Shown: positions 30,360 to 32,105 of the stretch, one piece after another
How the letters are laid out: the number at the start of each line of letters is the position of its first letter
How positions within the stretch are numbered: the first letter of the stretch is position 1
DNA from: a virus
DNA: 32,105 nt
Virus record (IMG/VR): IMGVR_UViG_3300044591_000458
Span: 1 to 32,105 of that record
Strand: one strand, 5' to 3'
Notes under the pieces: model-generated
Seen by the model: only the letters and a program-made list of their open reading frames with translations
Databases searched by the model: none
What the model was told of the DNA's origin: nothing
Program-made: the position numbers and the translations under genes

Positions 30360-30980
30360 ATGAAATTAGTAAAAATTCAATCAGAATTAAAAGCGCCCAA
30401 AGGGCAGGTAAACAAATTCGGCAATTACAGATACCGAAGCGCAGAAGATATTATTGAAGCTGCGAAACCAATTCTTCACAAATACAATTGTGCTTTGCTT
30501 ATTAGCGACGAAATCGTGCAAGTATCTGACCGCGTTTATGTCAAAGCAACTGCAATGCTAATTGACGAAGAAAATGAAGAACTTCCAATTCGTGTTCACG
30601 GTTGGGCGCGTGAAGAAGAAGTAAAGAAAGGAATGGACGCCGCACAAATTACGGGTTCAGCTTCTTCGTATGCCCGCAAATATGCTTTGAATGGTTTGTT
30701 TGCAATTGACGATACCAAAGACGCAGACGCAACCAATGAACATAAAGACGAAGTCGGAAACGATAAACGTTTATATTTATTGACTTTGTTAGAATCCACA
30801 ACCTACGACGAACAGGCAAAAGAAAAATTAGCAGTTCGTATTGAAGCAATCACAACGCAGGAATCATACGACAAAGCTTTGACAAACCTTCAGTCAAATC
30901 AAATACAGGACAAAGACCGTATTGCAATGGGTTTGAATTACAATCAAAATGATATTAAGAAAACAACAAAAAGAAAATAA
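30360..30980 (+). CDS. erf: ERF-family single-strand annealing protein
   Basis: 206 residues. The signature AAQITGSASSYARKYALNGL with FAIDDTKDAD (94-123) and the N-terminal FGNYRYRSAEDI (20-31) are typical of Erf recombinases, which anneal complementary single strands during replication-linked recombination and circularisation. It is linked with the SSB-like and nuclease genes. The ATG is preceded by a 24-bp AT-rich gap and the gene shares its stop with the next start (TAATG). Confidence 0.85.
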   Translation: MKLVKIQSELKAPKGQVNKFGNYRYRSAEDIIEAAKPILHKYNCALLISDEIVQVSDRVYVKATAMLIDEENEELPIRVHGWAREEEVKKGMDAAQITGSASSYARKYALNGLFAIDDTKDADATNEHKDEVGNDKRLYLLTLLESTTYDEQAKEKLAVRIEAITTQESYDKALTNLQSNQIQDKDRIAMGLNYNQNDIKKTTKRK

Positions 30981-31375
30981 TGCGCGAATATACAATTGAA
31001 GAATTAACGAATAAAGCGGAACGAATGTTGGATTTTTTACAGAAACCGCTTCCAAAAAATGACACGCCGGATTATCACGATTTATTAATTAAACGTTTAG
31101 ACACTTTAAACGTGGCAATGACACAGTCAGGCGAATATAGAACCGCCGCAGAATATAAGATTGAATGCGTAATTGACGGCGAAATAGGCGACAAAATCGG
31201 GGAAATAATGGACGGTAAACTTGCAACGTCAACTGTCAATATGTGGATTAAAAGCAAGGCGCGCGAATGGTCACGTTTACGCAATGCGTTTGACAGAATT
31301 AACGCTTCTTCCGTACACCAAATAGACGCCATTCGTTCAATTCTTAGTTGGGAAAAAGCAAAAATAAACTTATAA
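30980..31375 (+). CDS. Hypothetical protein downstream of ERF
   Basis: 131 residues, helical (IEELTNKAERMLDFLQKP, GKLATSTVNMWIKSKAREWS, DAIRSILSWEKAK). It is coupled to the ERF gene by TAATG, suggesting an accessory of recombination. There is no catalytic motif that I can see. Confidence 0.6.
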   Translation: MREYTIEELTNKAERMLDFLQKPLPKNDTPDYHDLLIKRLDTLNVAMTQSGEYRTAAEYKIECVIDGEIGDKIGEIMDGKLATSTVNMWIKSKAREWSRLRNAFDRINASSVHQIDAIRSILSWEKAKINL

Positions 31376-31392
31376 ATATTAATAAAACATTT

Positions 31393-31593
31393 ATGGATAA
31401 AGAAGAAAAAATAATCAATTCCTTTCCAAAAAATAGCATTTACTTTACCTTAAAAGATGAAGCTAATCCTATAATAATAATAAGTAACGGAAAATTTTAT
31501 TGGAAAGATGAAGAAATAGACGATATATATAATATTTATGAAAGATTTAATGAATGGTTAACAAAAGCTGAATTTAATTACAAAAATAAATAA
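31393..31593 (+). CDS. Hypothetical small protein, AT-rich
   Basis: 66 residues from ATG 31393; a TTG at 31348 lies in the previous gene. The DNA is poorer in GC than its surroundings (runs such as ataataataata), a sign of recent insertion or different origin. Beta then helix (SIYFTLKDEANPIIIISNGK, NIYERFNEWLTKAEF). Unknown function. Confidence 0.55.
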   Translation: MDKEEKIINSFPKNSIYFTLKDEANPIIIISNGKFYWKDEEIDDIYNIYERFNEWLTKAEFNYKNK

Positions 31594-31596
31594 CCT

Positions 31597-31812
31597 ATGA
31601 AACAAGAAACCTATCAAGATTTAGAAAACGGAATGCAAAAATTGCTTCCAATGGAAAGACAAATGTTATTAGCTGAAGTTTACCATTATTGTTGGTATTC
31701 GCCCGAAGCTTACAACGAATTAAAGGCATTCCTTCAGAAATGGGAAGAAGGTTGCCAAGTAAAAGCAGTATTTTTTAAACCGGATTCAGAAGAATCCACA
31801 AATCAAATATAA
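31597..31812 (+). CDS. Hypothetical small protein
   Basis: 71 residues (LLPMERQMLLAEVYHYCWYS, AYNELKAFLQKWEEGCQVKA). Helical. It shares its last base with the start of the SSB-like gene (TAATG). Unknown function. Confidence 0.55.
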   Translation: MKQETYQDLENGMQKLLPMERQMLLAEVYHYCWYSPEAYNELKAFLQKWEEGCQVKAVFFKPDSEESTNQI

Positions 31813-32045
31813 TGTCAGAAGTAAAAAAAGAATCAATTGGCGCTTGGAAGCGTACAACGCCAAAGGGCGAAGTAATCAATTTCACAATTAACGGTCAGCG
31901 TTACAATATGTGGGTCAATGCTTATAAAGACAAACCCAACCAACCTGACTTCAAAATTTATGAAGACAATTACGTTGCACCAACAGAACCAAAACCACAA
32001 TCAAAACAAGAATTTAAACCATTGTCAGACGACGATTTATTTTAA
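31812..32045 (+). CDS. SSB-like protein with acidic C-terminal tail
   Basis: 77 residues. The N-terminal part (IGAWKRTTPKGEVINFTING, RYNMWVNAYKDKPNQPDFKI) looks like a small beta barrel, and a proline-rich linker leads to FKPLSDDDLF, close to the DDDIPF tip by which bacterial SSB calls in repair proteins. The domain is shorter than a full OB fold (about 110 residues), so it is either a minimal ssDNA binder or a decoy. It lies between the recombination and DnaA-like genes across the circle junction. Confidence 0.6.
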   Translation: MSEVKKESIGAWKRTTPKGEVINFTINGQRYNMWVNAYKDKPNQPDFKIYEDNYVAPTEPKPQSKQEFKPLSDDDLF

Positions 32046-32105
32046 TTATGAACCAAGAACTACGAAACGAATTAGTGCAATGTTATAAGAATAATTTGCA
32101 AAATT
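31948..32105. repeat. Terminal redundancy, right copy
   Basis: It matches 1-158 with A at 32074 and 32101 in place of G. See the left copy. Confidence 0.95.
32048..32105 (+). CDS. DnaA domain IV-like protein, 5' fragment (copy of 101-158)
   Basis: The first 19 codons of the DnaA-like gene, cut by the window edge. Its two synonymous differences from the full copy show two sequence variants of the same phage. Confidence 0.9.
   Translation, partial: MNQELRNELVQCYKNNLQN

Noticed and set aside
1-32105. Integrase, CI-type repressor or CRISPR array
   Set aside because: None seen: no tyrosine/serine recombinase motifs and no regularly spaced repeat array; lysogeny is not supported.

Overview
The window looks like a complete, circularly permuted genome of a tailed phage (siphovirus type) infecting a low-GC Bacteroidetes host, probably Flavobacteriales. 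The last 158 bases repeat the first 158 with two differences, so the unit is about 31,947 bp. Every gene I accept is on the + strand, and genes are tightly packed with many ATGA or TAATG overlaps. The host assignment is inference. It rests on the virtual absence of Shine-Dalgarno sequences, promoters of the Bacteroidetes type (TTTG, about 20 nt, TAnnTTTG), AT-rich codon use, and many small proteins of kinds I associate with Bacteroidetes phages. I see no integrase, CI-type repressor, tRNA or CRISPR array, so a lytic life style is likely but not proven.

Layout. 101-3054 is replication and regulation: a stand-alone DnaA domain IV-like protein, a compact structured RNA with complementary hairpin loops, a replisome-organizer-like protein, a second probable replication protein, two small ORFs, a VRR-NUC type nuclease and a sigma-like protein. 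3051-5809 is accessory: a membrane protein, an unknown, and a three-gene glycan cassette (LpxA-like acyltransferase, GT-A and GT-B glycosyltransferases). 5796-8135 is packaging: a phage domain of unknown role, an HNH endonuclease, a tiny basic protein, TerS and TerL. 8135-9450 is a control region with small genes. 9452-25146 is the virion: tail assembly chaperones with a -1 frameshift, tail proteins, tape measure, prohead protease, scaffold, major capsid, tail tube, portal, connector, tail terminator and an S74-type tail fibre. This order is not the usual head-then-tail order. 25146-28129 is lysis: several membrane and spanin-like proteins, a holin candidate and an M15 peptidase. 28130-32045 is nucleic-acid metabolism and recombination: a DnaQ-like exonuclease, a MazG-like protein, an ERF annealing protein and an SSB-like protein with an acidic tail.

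Regulation. Two control regions (8135-8225 and 29532-29601) share the same architecture: a pair of ACCGTTCRTCA sites exactly 20 bp apart, then a near-identical promoter whose spacer holds a DnaA-box-like 9-mer. Each drives a small gene that is followed by a conserved hairpin (CAGGGGTGCGACTG...CGCAC). The phage also encodes a DnaA-type DNA-binding protein and a sigma-like factor that might act at these sites. Three clear intrinsic terminators separate the late blocks, and a fourth terminator-like stem lies inside the structured RNA at 533-625. These signals, together with the near absence of GATC, are the parts most worth testing.
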